From Micromonospora costi (GTDB lineage Bacteria > Actinomycetota > Actinomycetes > Mycobacteriales > Micromonosporaceae), in assembly GCF_003626655.1 (NCBI RefSeq), contig NZ_RBAN01000004.1, forward strand, positions 682,001 through 746,000: a stretch of 64,000 bases of DNA, given 5' to 3'. Both the position numbers and the translations under genes were made by a program. This document shows positions 9,351 through 17,943 of the stretch, one piece after another. The notes beneath the pieces were generated by a model, which did not search any database, was not told where the DNA came from, and saw only the letters and a list, made by a program, of their open reading frames with translations. Each line of letters starts with the position of its first letter. Position 1 is the first letter of the stretch.

Positions 9351-9845
9351 TCAGTCGGGAAGTGGCAGCTCGACCGGCTCGGCCGCGGCGCCGGCCGGCG
9401 CGGAGTGCTGCGGCGCGGGGCGGGCCGGCAGCCGCGAGTGCCGGTGGTGGCGCACCGCCACCTCGCAGGCGACGAGGCGGATCGGCGGGGGCGGCGCGGT
9501 GAAGGGGCCCGGACCCCAGCGCACCCAGAGCGCGACCCGGCCGGCGTCGCACTCGGCGAGTAGCTTCTCGACCGTACGGCGACGGTCGGTGCGGTCCACC
9601 TCGATCACGACGGGACGACCTCCGGTACGCGCGCAGGCGACGTCCACGACCGAGTGCCGGTCCTGGTAGGGGGCGGGCAGCGGGACGACACTCGCGGCGC
9701 GCCGGTAGACCCGGAAGCCCTGGGCCTCGCCCCAGCCGGCGACGGCGTCGACGAGCAGCGCCGTGGCCTCGGCCGCCGACCGGTCCACGAACGTGAGCCG
9801 GCCCAGGTGTGCCGCCAGCGATGCGGCGAGCGCGTCGTCGTCCAC
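9351..9845 (-). CDS. Hypothetical protein, possible nuclease-like fold
   Basis: This 164-residue protein starts at GTG 9845. I do not recognise a named family. The core runs HSVVDVACARTGGRPVVIEVDRTDRR, with a D then ExD pattern about 15 residues apart. This is reminiscent of, but not proof of, a PD-(D/E)XK nuclease-type fold. A predicted helix and a strand ending RVALWVRWGPGPF follow. The C-terminus is Pro/Ala rich. It stands alone between the small basic protein gene and the SapA-like gene, on the same strand as both. Confidence 0.55.
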   Translation of the reverse strand: MDDDALAASLAAHLGRLTFVDRSAAEATALLVDAVAGWGEAQGFRVYRRAASVVPLPAPYQDRHSVVDVACARTGGRPVVIEVDRTDRRRTVEKLLAECDAGRVALWVRWGPGPFTAPPPPIRLVACEVAVRHHRHSRLPARPAPQHSAPAGAAAEPVELPLPD

Positions 9846-9984
9846 CGTCCGCCCCGATCAGACCTGCCGTCGCGCCGAATTCTAGGCCACCGGCGGAGCC
9901 CCCGGCCGGCCGGCGGTCCTGGGCGCAGGGGCTGGAAGGCTGCGCCGGAGTTCATGGGCAGCGGGGTAGCTCGGCCGGTACGGC

Positions 9985-10017
9985 CCGGTCCCGCGCCCCG
10001 GGAGGGCGCGGGACCGG
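9985..10017 (-). terminator. GC-rich hairpin after the SapA-like gene
   Basis: A perfect 14-bp inverted repeat (CCGGTCCCGCGCCC and its complement) with a 5-base loop lies 46 bases past the stop of the gene at 10063. There is no clear T run, as is common for actinomycete terminators. Confidence 0.7.
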
Positions 10018-10062
10018 CAGGAAGGCGGGGCTCAGGCCCGCTCGGACCGGGCCACGGGCGAG

Positions 10063-10521
10063 TCAGCCGCAGTTGCCCCAGCTGTACCGGCCGGCGCCCT
10101 GCCAGCTGGTGGCGTACAGGACCTCGCCGTCGTACATGACGCACTTGTCCCGGGCGGAGCGCTGGATCGCGGCGTAGTACTTGTAATTGCCGGAGTCGTA
10201 GGCCCAGGAACCACCCTCCACCCGGACCCCGGCGGACACCCCCGTCGTCGAGCCGACAGCCACCCGCTTGAGGGTGACCACGCAGTTGTACGCGGTGGCG
10301 CTGTTGTACATCAGGTAGACGTCGCCCACCCTGGTGCCGTCCGGAGCGGTGATCGACCGGTGGCCGTCGCTGGCGTACGCCCACGCGCCACCGAAGTCGT
10401 TGTTGCAGGCCTGCGCCGCGGTGAACGGGTTCGTCGCGGCCTGGGCCGGCGAGGCGAGCGTGAGCGCCGCGACGGTGGCGGCGAGCATCGAGATGGCCAG
10501 TCGGCGCGTCAGTCCACGCAT
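10063..10521 (-). CDS. Secreted spore-associated protein A-like protein
   Basis: This 152-residue protein has a Sec signal peptide (RRLAISMLAATVAALTLASP, cleavage near AQA-A). The mature part starts TNPFTAAQACNNDFGGAW and contains VYLMYNSATAYNCVVTLKR, YYAAIQRSARDKCVMYDGE and a final WGNCG. The layout matches Streptomyces SapA-like proteins, found with spores or in culture supernatants; their function is unknown. Four cysteines probably form two disulfides. ATG 10521 has a GGGGGATT ribosome site. It is followed by a strong hairpin and is not in an operon. Confidence 0.7.
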   Translation of the reverse strand: MRGLTRRLAISMLAATVAALTLASPAQAATNPFTAAQACNNDFGGAWAYASDGHRSITAPDGTRVGDVYLMYNSATAYNCVVTLKRVAVGSTTGVSAGVRVEGGSWAYDSGNYKYYAAIQRSARDKCVMYDGEVLYATSWQGAGRYSWGNCG

Positions 10522-10596
10522 ACGGAATCCCCCAGGTGTCTCGGCGCGAAGATCGCGTGAGCCGCCATGATGCCACAGTGGAGGGACGCCCTGACG

Positions 10597-11352
10597 TCAC
10601 ACCGTGTGGACGACGGTGCCGGCCGCGGTGAGCGCGGCCGTGTCCTCGTCGGCCGCGTCGTCGGTGGTGACGACCATGCTGAGCGCGGAGACGGGCGCCA
10701 CGAACGCCAGGGCGGTGCGGGAGAACTTGGCGGGGTCGGCGACCACGATGACGCGGCGGGCGGCGGCGATGATCGCCCGTTTGATCGCCGCGTCGGCGAG
10801 GTCGTAGGCGGTCAGCCCGGCAGCCGTCAGCCCGCAGCAGCCGAGGATGGCGGTGTCGAACCGCAGCGCGGCCAGCGACGCCTCGGCGAGCGGCCCGGTC
10901 AGGGCCAGTTCGCCGGGGCGGGGCTCACCGCCGGGCAGCAGGAGCCGTAGCTGGGGGGCGCCGGTCAGGGCGTTGGCCGCGTGCATCGACAGCGGCATGA
11001 CGGTAAGCCGGCGCGTGGTGAGCAGGCGGGCGACCTCCAGGCAGGTGGTGCCGCTGTCGAGGACGACGGCCTCGCCGTCGGTGATCAGGTCGGCGACCGC
11101 CTCGGCGATGCGGCGCTTGGCGTCCTGCCCCTCCCGGGTCCGCAGCGCGAAGGGCGGTTCCTCGCCGCGCAGGGTCAGGCTGCGTGCGCCGCCCCGGTAA
11201 CGCTCGAGCATCCCCTGGTCGGCCAGCTGCTCCAGGTCGCGGCGCACGGTCATCTCGGAGGTGCCGGTCAGCTCTGCCAGCTGGGTGACGCCGAGTTGGC
11301 CGGCCTGCTGGACCGCGTCCAGGATCCGCCGGTGGCGCTCGCCGATGGTCAT
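10597..11352 (-). CDS. DeoR-family transcriptional regulator
   Basis: This 251-residue repressor has an N-terminal DeoR HTH (ERHRRILDAVQQAGQLGVTQ, then TSEMTVRRDLEQLADQGML). A C-terminal DeoRC sugar-phosphate sensor domain includes VLDSGTTCLEVARLL and the ADAAIKRAIIAAARRVIVVAD stretch where phosphorylated sugars bind. ATG 11352 is the natural start; ATG 11361 is also possible. It is divergent from the MFS gene at 11487. The shared gap holds several TGTTC boxes, so it probably represses itself and the transporter. The inducer is likely a sugar phosphate, not identifiable here. Confidence 0.88.
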   Translation of the reverse strand: MTIGERHRRILDAVQQAGQLGVTQLAELTGTSEMTVRRDLEQLADQGMLERYRGGARSLTLRGEEPPFALRTREGQDAKRRIAEAVADLITDGEAVVLDSGTTCLEVARLLTTRRLTVMPLSMHAANALTGAPQLRLLLPGGEPRPGELALTGPLAEASLAALRFDTAILGCCGLTAAGLTAYDLADAAIKRAIIAAARRVIVVADPAKFSRTALAFVAPVSALSMVVTTDDAADEDTAALTAAGTVVHTV

Positions 11353-11360
11353 GGGTGCCA

Positions 11361-11434
11361 TTGAACACCACGACCGAGACCAAGACAACGTTTCGAACAC
11401 CGAGGCTGCCTGTTATGTTCGGAGGCGTGTTCAT
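11361..11434. promoter_or_regulatory. Cluster of TGTTC boxes between deoR-type gene and MFS gene
   Basis: Four related boxes lie in the divergent gap: TTGAACAC at 11361-11368 and TTCGAACAC at about 11392-11400 in one orientation, ATGTTCGG at 11415-11422 and GTGTTCAT at 11427-11434 in the other. DeoR-family repressors bind repeated short boxes of this kind. Assignment to the adjacent regulator is inference. Confidence 0.5.
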
Positions 11435-11486
11435 AGTGGGCCGGCAGGCGTCCGGGTCCCCTCCTCCTTTCGGCTTGAAGGACACC

Positions 11487-12710
11487 ATGACCTCGACAAT
11501 CGCCCCACCCGTCACGCCGGCGAGGGTCCGGGCCGCCACCACCGCCACCTACGCGGCGTTCATCGGCTCAGGCTTCGCGTTCGCCAGCTGGGCGTCCCGA
11601 ATCCCACAGGTCCGCGACCGCCTCGACCTCGACGCCTCCGCGCTCGGCCTGGTGCTCCTGGCCATCGCCGCCGGCTCAATGCTGGCTCTGCCGTTGTCCG
11701 GGCCGGTGGTCGCCCGCATCGGATCGTCGCGCACCGTCATGGTGATGGCGGTCCTGCTCGGCGTCGGCCTGACCGCCGCGGCACTGGGCTCGCTCACCGG
11801 AGTCGTGCCGGTGGTGATCGGGCTGTTCGTGCTCGGTTTCGCCAACGGCGCGTGGGATGTCGGCATGAACGTGCAGGGCACCGTCGTGGAACGGCACCTC
11901 GGCCGGTCGATCATGTCCCGCTTCCACGCGGGGTTCAGCCTCGGCACCGTCGCCGGCGCCCTGCTGGGCGCGGCCATGGTGGCTCTGCACGTGCCGGTCC
12001 CCGTACACCTGACCGGCGTCGCCGTGCTGGTCGTGGCCGGCGTGGTGTGGCAGGCGCGGCGGTTCGTCGCCGACCACGACGACGCGGAGCCGGACCCGGC
12101 GGTCGAGCCGCCGCGCGGTGGCGCGCTGGCCGCCTGGCGGGAGCCCCGCACCCTGCTCATCGGCGTGTTCGTGCTGGCGTTCTCGTTCGCCGAAGGCGTC
12201 GGCAACGACTGGATCAGCGTCGCCGCGATCGACGGACATCACGTCTCGGCCGCGCTCGGCACGCTCACCTTCGCGGCGTTCCTCTCCGCCATGACCATCG
12301 GCCGCTGGTTCGGCCCCGCGCTGCTGGACCGCCACGGCCGCACCCGGGTCGTCCGCGTCCTGGCCGTGATCGGCATCGCCGGGGTGGCGCTGTTCGTGTT
12401 CGGGCCCTCCCCCGTCCACGCCTTCGCCGGAACCATGCTCTGGGGTCTCGGCGCGTCCCTCGGGTTCCCCGTGGGGATGAGCGCCGGCGGCGACGACCCG
12501 CGCCGGGCCGCCGGCCGGGTCAGCGTCATCGCCTCGATCGGCTACTGCGCCTTCCTCAGCGGCCCGCCCGTCATCGGTTTCCTCGGCGACCACCTCACCG
12601 TGCTCCGCGCCCTGACCGTCGTCGCCGTGCTCCTCGGTCTGGCCACGCTGCTCGCCGGTACGGTCCGCCCCCTGCCCACGGCACGCTCGGAGGCACCCCT
12701 TCCAAAGTAG
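11487..12710 (+). CDS. MFS transporter
   Basis: This 407-residue protein has 12 predicted membrane segments and the MFS pattern, including GPVVARIGSSRTVMVMAVLL after segment 2 and FANGAWDVGMNVQGTVVER in segment 4. The GMNVQG region resembles the YbjJ/FucP-type sugar transporters. ATG 11487 follows GAAGGAC. It is divergent from and probably controlled by the DeoR regulator, which suggests a carbohydrate-linked substrate. The direction of transport is not determinable. Confidence 0.85.
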   Translation: MTSTIAPPVTPARVRAATTATYAAFIGSGFAFASWASRIPQVRDRLDLDASALGLVLLAIAAGSMLALPLSGPVVARIGSSRTVMVMAVLLGVGLTAAALGSLTGVVPVVIGLFVLGFANGAWDVGMNVQGTVVERHLGRSIMSRFHAGFSLGTVAGALLGAAMVALHVPVPVHLTGVAVLVVAGVVWQARRFVADHDDAEPDPAVEPPRGGALAAWREPRTLLIGVFVLAFSFAEGVGNDWISVAAIDGHHVSAALGTLTFAAFLSAMTIGRWFGPALLDRHGRTRVVRVLAVIGIAGVALFVFGPSPVHAFAGTMLWGLGASLGFPVGMSAGGDDPRRAAGRVSVIASIGYCAFLSGPPVIGFLGDHLTVLRALTVVAVLLGLATLLAGTVRPLPTARSEAPLPK

Positions 12711-12792
12711 GTGGTCGGGATCTCCTAGGAGGGCGTCGGTGGGGCGCGCGGTCCGATGCGCCCACCCGGCCCCGACCGCGACGCTCAGTGGC

Positions 12793-13218
12793 ATGACGAA
12801 CGAGATGCGACACACCGCACCGACCTGGACCACCGCGCGGCGTACCGGTCGTGCGATCACCGTCGCGGCCGGAGCGGCCGGCGCTCTCCTGCTGTGGGCC
12901 GTCAACGACCCGTGGGCCGGTATCGACCTCGCCGTCCGGCAGGGTGACGCCACGCAGCACATCGGGCCGGCCACGGTGGTGGTGGCCGCGTTGCTCGCCG
13001 GTCTGGCGGCCTGGGGTCTGCTCGCGCTGCTGGAGCGCACCGTCCGCCGTCCCGCGCGGGCGTTCCGGATAATCGCGTTGATCGTGCTGCTGCTGTCGCT
13101 GGCCGGCCCGCTGGGCAGCGGCGTGGGCACCAGCAGCCGGCTGGTGCTCGTGGGCATGCACGTGACCGTCGGCGCGGCGCTGATCCTCGGGCTGCCCGCC
13201 CGGCGGACCTGCCGGTAA
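12793..13218 (+). CDS. DUF6069 family small membrane protein
   Basis: This 141-residue protein has four hydrophobic segments: AITVAAGAAGALLLWAV, TVVVAALLAGLAAWGLLALL, IALIVLLLSLAGPL and a last one with VGMHVTVGAALILGL. A polar loop IDLAVRQGDATQHIG follows the first. It matches the DUF6069 pattern, also seen in the protein at 25274. Function is unknown. ATG 12793 lies 82 bases after the MFS stop, so co-transcription with it is possible. It is followed within 14 bases by the hydrolase gene. Confidence 0.65.
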   Translation: MTNEMRHTAPTWTTARRTGRAITVAAGAAGALLLWAVNDPWAGIDLAVRQGDATQHIGPATVVVAALLAGLAAWGLLALLERTVRRPARAFRIIALIVLLLSLAGPLGSGVGTSSRLVLVGMHVTVGAALILGLPARRTCR

Positions 13219-13231
13219 GAGGCCGGCACCG

Positions 13232-14354
13232 ATGCCGTTCGGATACGTCTTCTCCGTCGCACTCCTGGCGTTCTGCACGGCCATCGCCGTGATCGGCCCA
13301 CGGCCGGCCCAGACGACCCCCAGCTACTGGGGATTCTGGGTCACCTTCCTGATCAACGAGCTGCCGTTCCTCGCCCTCTACGCGCTGGCCGCCGACAGCG
13401 TCCTCGCGTTCGTGCAGGGCGACCTCGACTCACCCGGCGGCCACATCGCGTTCGCCGTCGCAGTCCTCACCGCGGCCGGTCTCGCCGTCCTCATCCGGCG
13501 GGCCCTCGCCACCGGCGCCGTTGCTGCACCGGGCCCTCGCCGACGACGCCGGCATCGCACTGCCATCGACGCGTCGGCCGTGGGCACACATCCTGCTGGC
13601 CCCGTTCGCCGTCGCACGCCGCGACGTCCTCCGCGTGGGGAACATCGCCTACGGCGACGCCGGGCGACGCAACCTGCTCGACGTCTACCACCGCCGGGAC
13701 CGCCCCACCGGCGGACCCGTCCTGGTCTACTTCCACGGCGGCGGGTTCCGCATCGGCCACAAACGCAGGGAGGGTCGCGCCCTGCTGCACCACCTCGCCG
13801 GCCGGGGCTGGGTATGTGTCAGCGCCAACTACCGGCTCGCCCCCGCCCACCACTACCCCGACGCCCATGTCGACGCGAAACGCGTCATCGCCTGGACCCG
13901 ATCCCACGCCACCGACCACGGCGGCGACCCACGCATGATCATCGTGTCCGGCAGCTCCGCGGGCGCCCACCTGGCCTCGATGATCGCGCTGACCCCGAAC
14001 GACCCGACCTTCCAGCCCGGCTTCGAGTCCGCCGACACCTCCGTCGCCGCGGTGGTCGGCTTCTACGGGTACTACGGCCGGGTCACCGGCCCCGGCTCGT
14101 CCCCGCTCGACCGGCTACGCGACGCGCCGCCGTTCCTGGTCCTGCACGGCGACAAGGACAGCTCGACCCTCGTCGAGGACACCCGCGAATTCGTCACCCG
14201 GCTCCGCCAGGCCAGCAGCCGACCCGTCGTCTACGCCGAACTGCCCGGCGCCCAACACACCTTCGACCTGTTCTACTCCCTGCGCTACAGCCACATCATC
14301 GACGCGGTCACCGCGTTCGGCACATGGCTGCGCGAGTCCCAGCCCCACAGGTAG
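13232..14354 (+). pseudogene. Membrane-anchored alpha/beta hydrolase (HSL-like) with a frameshift
   Basis: The 5' frame (ATG 13232) encodes about 95 residues with three membrane segments (FGYVFSVALLAFCTAIAVI, ITFLINELPFLALYAL-like and FAVAVLTAAGLAVLIRRAL). After RRALATGA the sense moves to the +1 frame, LLHRALADDAGIALPS, giving the catalytic domain to 14354. Catalytic features are intact: FHGGG oxyanion motif, GSSAG nucleophile elbow, HGDKDSS acid and GAQHTF histidine. In related actinomycete proteins both parts form one chain. One surplus base near 13518 explains the break. Alternatively the soluble domain is translated alone from TTG 13521. The out-of-frame extension of the first reading frame beyond 13520 is not coding. 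Confidence 0.65.
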
Positions 14355-14498
14355 CAGCGGATACGGGCTTGCACCACGTCTCCGGTCGGCCCTGGATCGA
14401 GCGTCTCTACGGCCGGGAGGCTGGCATCGCCGTTCCTTGCCGCGCTCCCGCCGTTCGCGGACCGGGAAGGCCTGGGGCAGTGCGAGGCCGTCCCGTCG

Positions 14499-14732
14499 TC
14501 ACCGGTCGCGGTACGCCGCCCAGATCGCGAGGCAGAGGCCGACGGTGCCGGCGAAGGCCACGCCTGACCGGAGGACGGCGTCGGCCAGCTGGTGGGTGCT
14601 GGCCCAGACGATGAACCCCGTCCAGCTCGCCACCAGCAGCGCAGCCATGAAGACCAGGGCGAAAGACAAGAGCTTGCTGGCGCCCGGGGCGGCGGGCGGG
14701 TGCGACGGGGGTGTCGCCGGGAGCACGGTCAT
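14499..14732 (-). CDS. Small two-segment membrane protein
   Basis: This is a 77-residue protein of unknown family. The N-terminus is Pro-rich (MTVLPATPPSHPPAAPG). Two hydrophobic segments follow: LLSFALVFMAALLVASWTGF, and VAFAGTVGLCLAIWAAY near the C-terminus, which ends in RDR. ATG 14732 has AAAGGACG eleven bases upstream and was chosen over a longer frame for that reason. It stands alone. Confidence 0.55.
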   Translation of the reverse strand: MTVLPATPPSHPPAAPGASKLLSFALVFMAALLVASWTGFIVWASTHQLADAVLRSGVAFAGTVGLCLAIWAAYRDR

Positions 14733-15208
14733 GACGACGCCGTCCTTTCGTTCATTGGGCGAACGGCTCGGGAGGCTCGCTGATGGTGTCGGCCCCCGAA
14801 CCGGGGCGTTACAGGCCCTCCCTGGGAAGGCTAGGGCCTTGCCCTCTGCCCAGGGCATGATGATCGACCGCGGGCCCCGCTGGTCCGCGATCCCGTGCGT
14901 ACGACAGGCAGGCCGACGGCGGACCGACTGGACATCACCGACGCTGGCGCATCCTGCGCCAGTCCTCGTCCGTAGTGGCTGGCGTTCGCGCAGGAACGAG
15001 CACACACTCCCGCTTCATCGTCTCGGACGCACCTGCTCACGGGAATGGTCGACCCGTAGGCGTCCGCGACCGGTCGGCAGCGCGGTCACCACGTCAGCCC
15101 GGAACGGCATGTCGCCGGCGACGATCTTGATCACGGTGCGTTGGTCTCCCGATGGCGGGACCTTTCCCTCGTAGGCTGGGTGTGCAGGTCAGCGGACAGG
15201 AGGCTGAT
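14733..15208. other. 476-base gap without a recognised gene
   Basis: The gap holds a hairpin at 14944-14962 (CTGGCGCA, 3-base loop, TGCGCCAG). It also holds a 39-codon reverse-strand frame at 15015-15134 starting VIKIVAGDMPFRADVVTALP, which I do not recognise and would not call a gene. The AGGAGG ribosome site of the next gene is at its right end. Confidence 0.4.
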
Positions 15209-15910
15209 GTGACCCAGACCACCCCGACTAAGGCGACGGTGGCCGAGGTGATGGCCGAGCTGGCCGACCTCGACGATCCGAAGGCGCGTGCGGTGAACGA
15301 GAGGCACGGTGACGATCACGGCGTGAACCTCGGCAGTTTGCGCGCGCTCGCGAAGCGGCTGAAGACGCAGCAGGAACTCGCGCGCCAACTCTGGGAGACC
15401 GGTGAGACCGCGGCGAGACTGCTGGCGATCCTGATCTGCCGCCCGAAGGCGTTCGAGCGTGACGAGCTGGACGCGATGCTGCGCGAGGCGCGCGCGCCCA
15501 AGGTGCACGACTGGCTCGTGAACTACGTGGTGAAGAAGAACCCACACGCCGAGGAGCTGCGCCTGGCCTGGTCCGCCGACCCGGATCCGGTGGTCGCGAG
15601 CGCCGGCTGGGCGCTCACCACCGAACGCGTGGCGAAGAAGCCAGCCGGCCTCGACCTCGCGGGCCTGCTCGACGTCATCGACGCGGAGATGAAGGACGCC
15701 CCGGACCGCCTGCAGTGGGCGATGAACCACTGCCTGGCGCAGATCGGGATCACGCATGCCGAGCACCGCGCTCGCGCCATCGACATCGGCGAGCGTCTGG
15801 AGGTGCTCAAGGACTACCCGACGTCGCCAGGATGCACGTCCCCGTTCGCGCCCATCTGGATCAACGAGATCGTGCGCCGACAGCAGGAGACGCCCGCGCG
15901 GCAGGTGTAG
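15209..15910 (+). CDS. DNA alkylation repair protein (AlkD-like)
   Basis: This 233-residue helical protein of the AlkC/AlkD-type HEAT-like superfamily (COG4912) has conserved stretches GDDHGVNLGSLRALAKRLK, LWETGETAARLLAILICRP, KVHDWLVNYVVKKNPHAEEL and DRLQWAMNHCLAQIGIT. Such proteins are DNA glycosylases acting on alkylated bases or close paralogues. The catalytic residues of true AlkD cannot be confirmed by eye. GTG 15209 is preceded by ACAGGAGGCTGAT, an ideal site. It converges with the acetyltransferase gene that ends 6 bases beyond. Confidence 0.75.
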   Translation: MTQTTPTKATVAEVMAELADLDDPKARAVNERHGDDHGVNLGSLRALAKRLKTQQELARQLWETGETAARLLAILICRPKAFERDELDAMLREARAPKVHDWLVNYVVKKNPHAEELRLAWSADPDPVVASAGWALTTERVAKKPAGLDLAGLLDVIDAEMKDAPDRLQWAMNHCLAQIGITHAEHRARAIDIGERLEVLKDYPTSPGCTSPFAPIWINEIVRRQQETPARQV

Positions 15911-15916
15911 TGCGTA

Positions 15917-16462
15917 CTACCGGCGGGTGGCCGCCGCGTAACACCGGACGGCGATCGTCTGCTCCGGGCTCCACTGCTGTTCGACGGTGGCCAGCATCTG
16001 CCAGCCGAGTCGCTCGTACAGCGCCACCGCCGCGGTGTCGGAAGCCACCACGTCGAGCACCGGATGCAAGGCCCGATCCTGTGCTTCCCTGACCGCCTGC
16101 GCCACCAGCAGCGCACCAATCCCGTGCCCGCGGGCCGACGGAGCGACGAACAGTCGGTTGACCACGGCGGTCGTGTCGACACTCACGCCGGCACGAACCG
16201 CCCAGAGCCCGGGTGCCGCGTCTCCCGCCTCGCTCCGGGACAGGCCGACATGGCCGGCTACGCGGCCATCCAGCTCTGCCACCCAGGAGGCGATGAGTGA
16301 TGGCGGCGTGAGCCATGCGTCCGGGGCAGCGGGCCAGTTCACCGGATAACCGTCGCGCTCGTGGACCTCCGCCAGCATCCGCACGCAGTCACCGAGGTCG
16401 CGATCGGTGCGCTGCCGGACACTCGGGCGTACGCCCGCGCCGGAGATGTTCCCGCTCGTCAC
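15917..16462 (-). CDS. GNAT family N-acetyltransferase
   Basis: This 181-residue protein has the GNAT acetyl-CoA loop VNRLFVAPSARGHGIGALLV (the RGxGxG/A motif) near residue 115 and the C-terminal ALYERLGWQ signature. The substrate is unknown. The GTG start at 16462 overlaps the stop of the upstream methyltransferase by four bases (GTGA), so the two are translationally coupled. Confidence 0.85.
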   Translation of the reverse strand: MTSGNISGAGVRPSVRQRTDRDLGDCVRMLAEVHERDGYPVNWPAAPDAWLTPPSLIASWVAELDGRVAGHVGLSRSEAGDAAPGLWAVRAGVSVDTTAVVNRLFVAPSARGHGIGALLVAQAVREAQDRALHPVLDVVASDTAAVALYERLGWQMLATVEQQWSPEQTIAVRCYAAATRR

Positions 16463-17196
16463 CTGCTTGCGTCCGAACGCTCGGCGACGAACACGAACTC
16501 CCGGCCCGGGCGGTCGGGTGCCTCCCGCACGCCGAGGACCCGGTACCCGTTGGCGGCCAGGCTCGATTCGACCTCGTCGCGGCCGCGGAACCGGAGGGTC
16601 GAGTCCGACGTGACGACCACACCGTCGGTCAGGAACCGGTACGTGTACCGGAAGGAGACGAACGGCAGGCTGACGTCGGTGACCTCGAGGCGCCGTTCCA
16701 CCGGTCCGAGGCCCGGGACGTCACGCGTGACCGGGTCGACGTCCGCGGCCCACTCCAGCCAGGCGCGACGTTCGGGTCGTCGGGTTTCGAAGACGAGGCG
16801 GCCGTTCGGGCGAAGGGCGGCGCCGATGCCCCGGAGGGTCTGCGCCCAGTCGTCGTCGGTGAGGAAGACCTGGGCCACGTTCCCGGTCATCGTCGCCAGG
16901 TCGGCGTCGAGGGCCGGCAGCGCCGTGGCGTCGCCGTGGATCCACCGGACCCTCTCCGCCTGGTCCTTCACCTTTGCGACCTGGAGTGACGCTTCGGCCG
17001 GGTCGACGCCCACGACACGGTAGCCGCGTCCGGCGAGCAGGATCGCCAGGGACCCTGTCCCGCACCCGACGTCGAGCACGAGTTCCGTGGGCAACTCGCC
17101 GGCGATCGCGAGGTACGCGTCCAGGTCGTCGCGGCCTCCGTCGAAGGCGTCGTAGACCCGGGCCAGGAGCGGGTGGGCGAAGATCGCATCGGGCAT
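16459..17196 (-). CDS. Class I SAM-dependent methyltransferase
   Basis: This 245-residue protein has motif I VLDVGCGTGSLAILLAGRG near residue 40, the acidic motif II VVGVDPAE and a later MTGNVAQVFL. The C-terminal half is a beta-rich domain with RFRGRDEVESSLAANGYRV, common in small-molecule methyltransferases. It starts at ATG 17196 and its stop overlaps the downstream GNAT gene, so a two-gene operon is likely. The substrate is unknown. Confidence 0.85.
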   Translation of the reverse strand: MPDAIFAHPLLARVYDAFDGGRDDLDAYLAIAGELPTELVLDVGCGTGSLAILLAGRGYRVVGVDPAEASLQVAKVKDQAERVRWIHGDATALPALDADLATMTGNVAQVFLTDDDWAQTLRGIGAALRPNGRLVFETRRPERRAWLEWAADVDPVTRDVPGLGPVERRLEVTDVSLPFVSFRYTYRFLTDGVVVTSDSTLRFRGRDEVESSLAANGYRVLGVREAPDRPGREFVFVAERSDASR

Positions 17197-17268
17197 TCGG
17201 GGACGATATCCGGCGTCGCTTGACCTTCACACTGTGACAAGGTCTTCACTGGGTCGCGGAGGTGTCCG

Positions 17269-17937
17269 ATGACCATGCCGAAGGACGACACGGAGACGGT
17301 GCGAGCGCTGCGGGGGCTGGAGAACAGCAACCCGTCGGTGCGGCTTCGGGCGGCGCTGGCGGTCGGCACGGCCCCTGACCCGCGGTTCATCGACGCGCTC
17401 GTCGAGCGGTGCGCGATCGAACCCGAGTTCTCCGTGCGAGAGATGCTGACCTGGGCGCTCACCCGCCACCCGCCAGCTCTGACGGTGCCGAAGCTCGTCG
17501 ACGAACTGGGCTCGGAGCGTACGCAGGCACGCAGCCAGGCGTTGCACACGCTGTCCAAGATCGGGGATCGGCGAGCGTGGCCGGCGATCACGCCGGCGCT
17601 TCTGACCGACGCCGACGACGAGGTCGCGCGGAGCGCGTGGCGGGCGGCGGTCGCCCTCGTACCCGATGGTGACGAACCCACGTTGGTCCGGGTGTTGTCG
17701 ACGCAGCTCGGGCGCGGCGGGCGTGAGACGCAGTTGAGCCTCAGCCGGGCGCTGGTCGCGCTCGGTGAGGTGATCATGCCGACCCTGCACGCCGCGACGA
17801 CGGACCTCGACCCGCGCGTGCGCCGGCACGCGATCGCCACGGAACAGCTGCTGCGCAACCCGGACGCCGGATTCGAGTTCGCCATCGAGGAGGCGAAGCG
17901 GATCGTGGCCCTGGGCACGGCCGGGCAGGAGGGGTGA
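17269..17937 (+). CDS. HEAT-repeat protein
   Basis: This 222-residue, nearly all-helical protein is made of about five HEAT-like pairs (for example SVRLRAALAVGTAPDPRFID, TQARSQALHTLSKIGDRRAW, EVARSAWRAAVALVPDGDE, PRVRRHAIATEQLLRNPDA). Such repeats form protein-binding scaffolds; no enzymatic motif is visible. Its stop is 6 bases before the MerR-HEAT fusion gene, so the pair is almost certainly one operon. It may be the partner or target of that regulator (inference). Confidence 0.75.
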   Translation: MTMPKDDTETVRALRGLENSNPSVRLRAALAVGTAPDPRFIDALVERCAIEPEFSVREMLTWALTRHPPALTVPKLVDELGSERTQARSQALHTLSKIGDRRAWPAITPALLTDADDEVARSAWRAAVALVPDGDEPTLVRVLSTQLGRGGRETQLSLSRALVALGEVIMPTLHAATTDLDPRVRRHAIATEQLLRNPDAGFEFAIEEAKRIVALGTAGQEG

Positions 17938-17943
17938 CGGGCA

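Noticed and set aside
13521..14614. Extension of the 13232 reading frame to 14614 as a 460-residue protein
   Set aside because: After about codon 97 this frame is Arg/Pro-rich antisense-like sequence lying over the true hydrolase frame. It is an out-of-frame shadow.
15015..15134. 39-codon reverse-strand frame before the alkylation-repair gene
   Set aside because: Short and with no recognised family. A plausible start codon alone is not enough to call it a gene.
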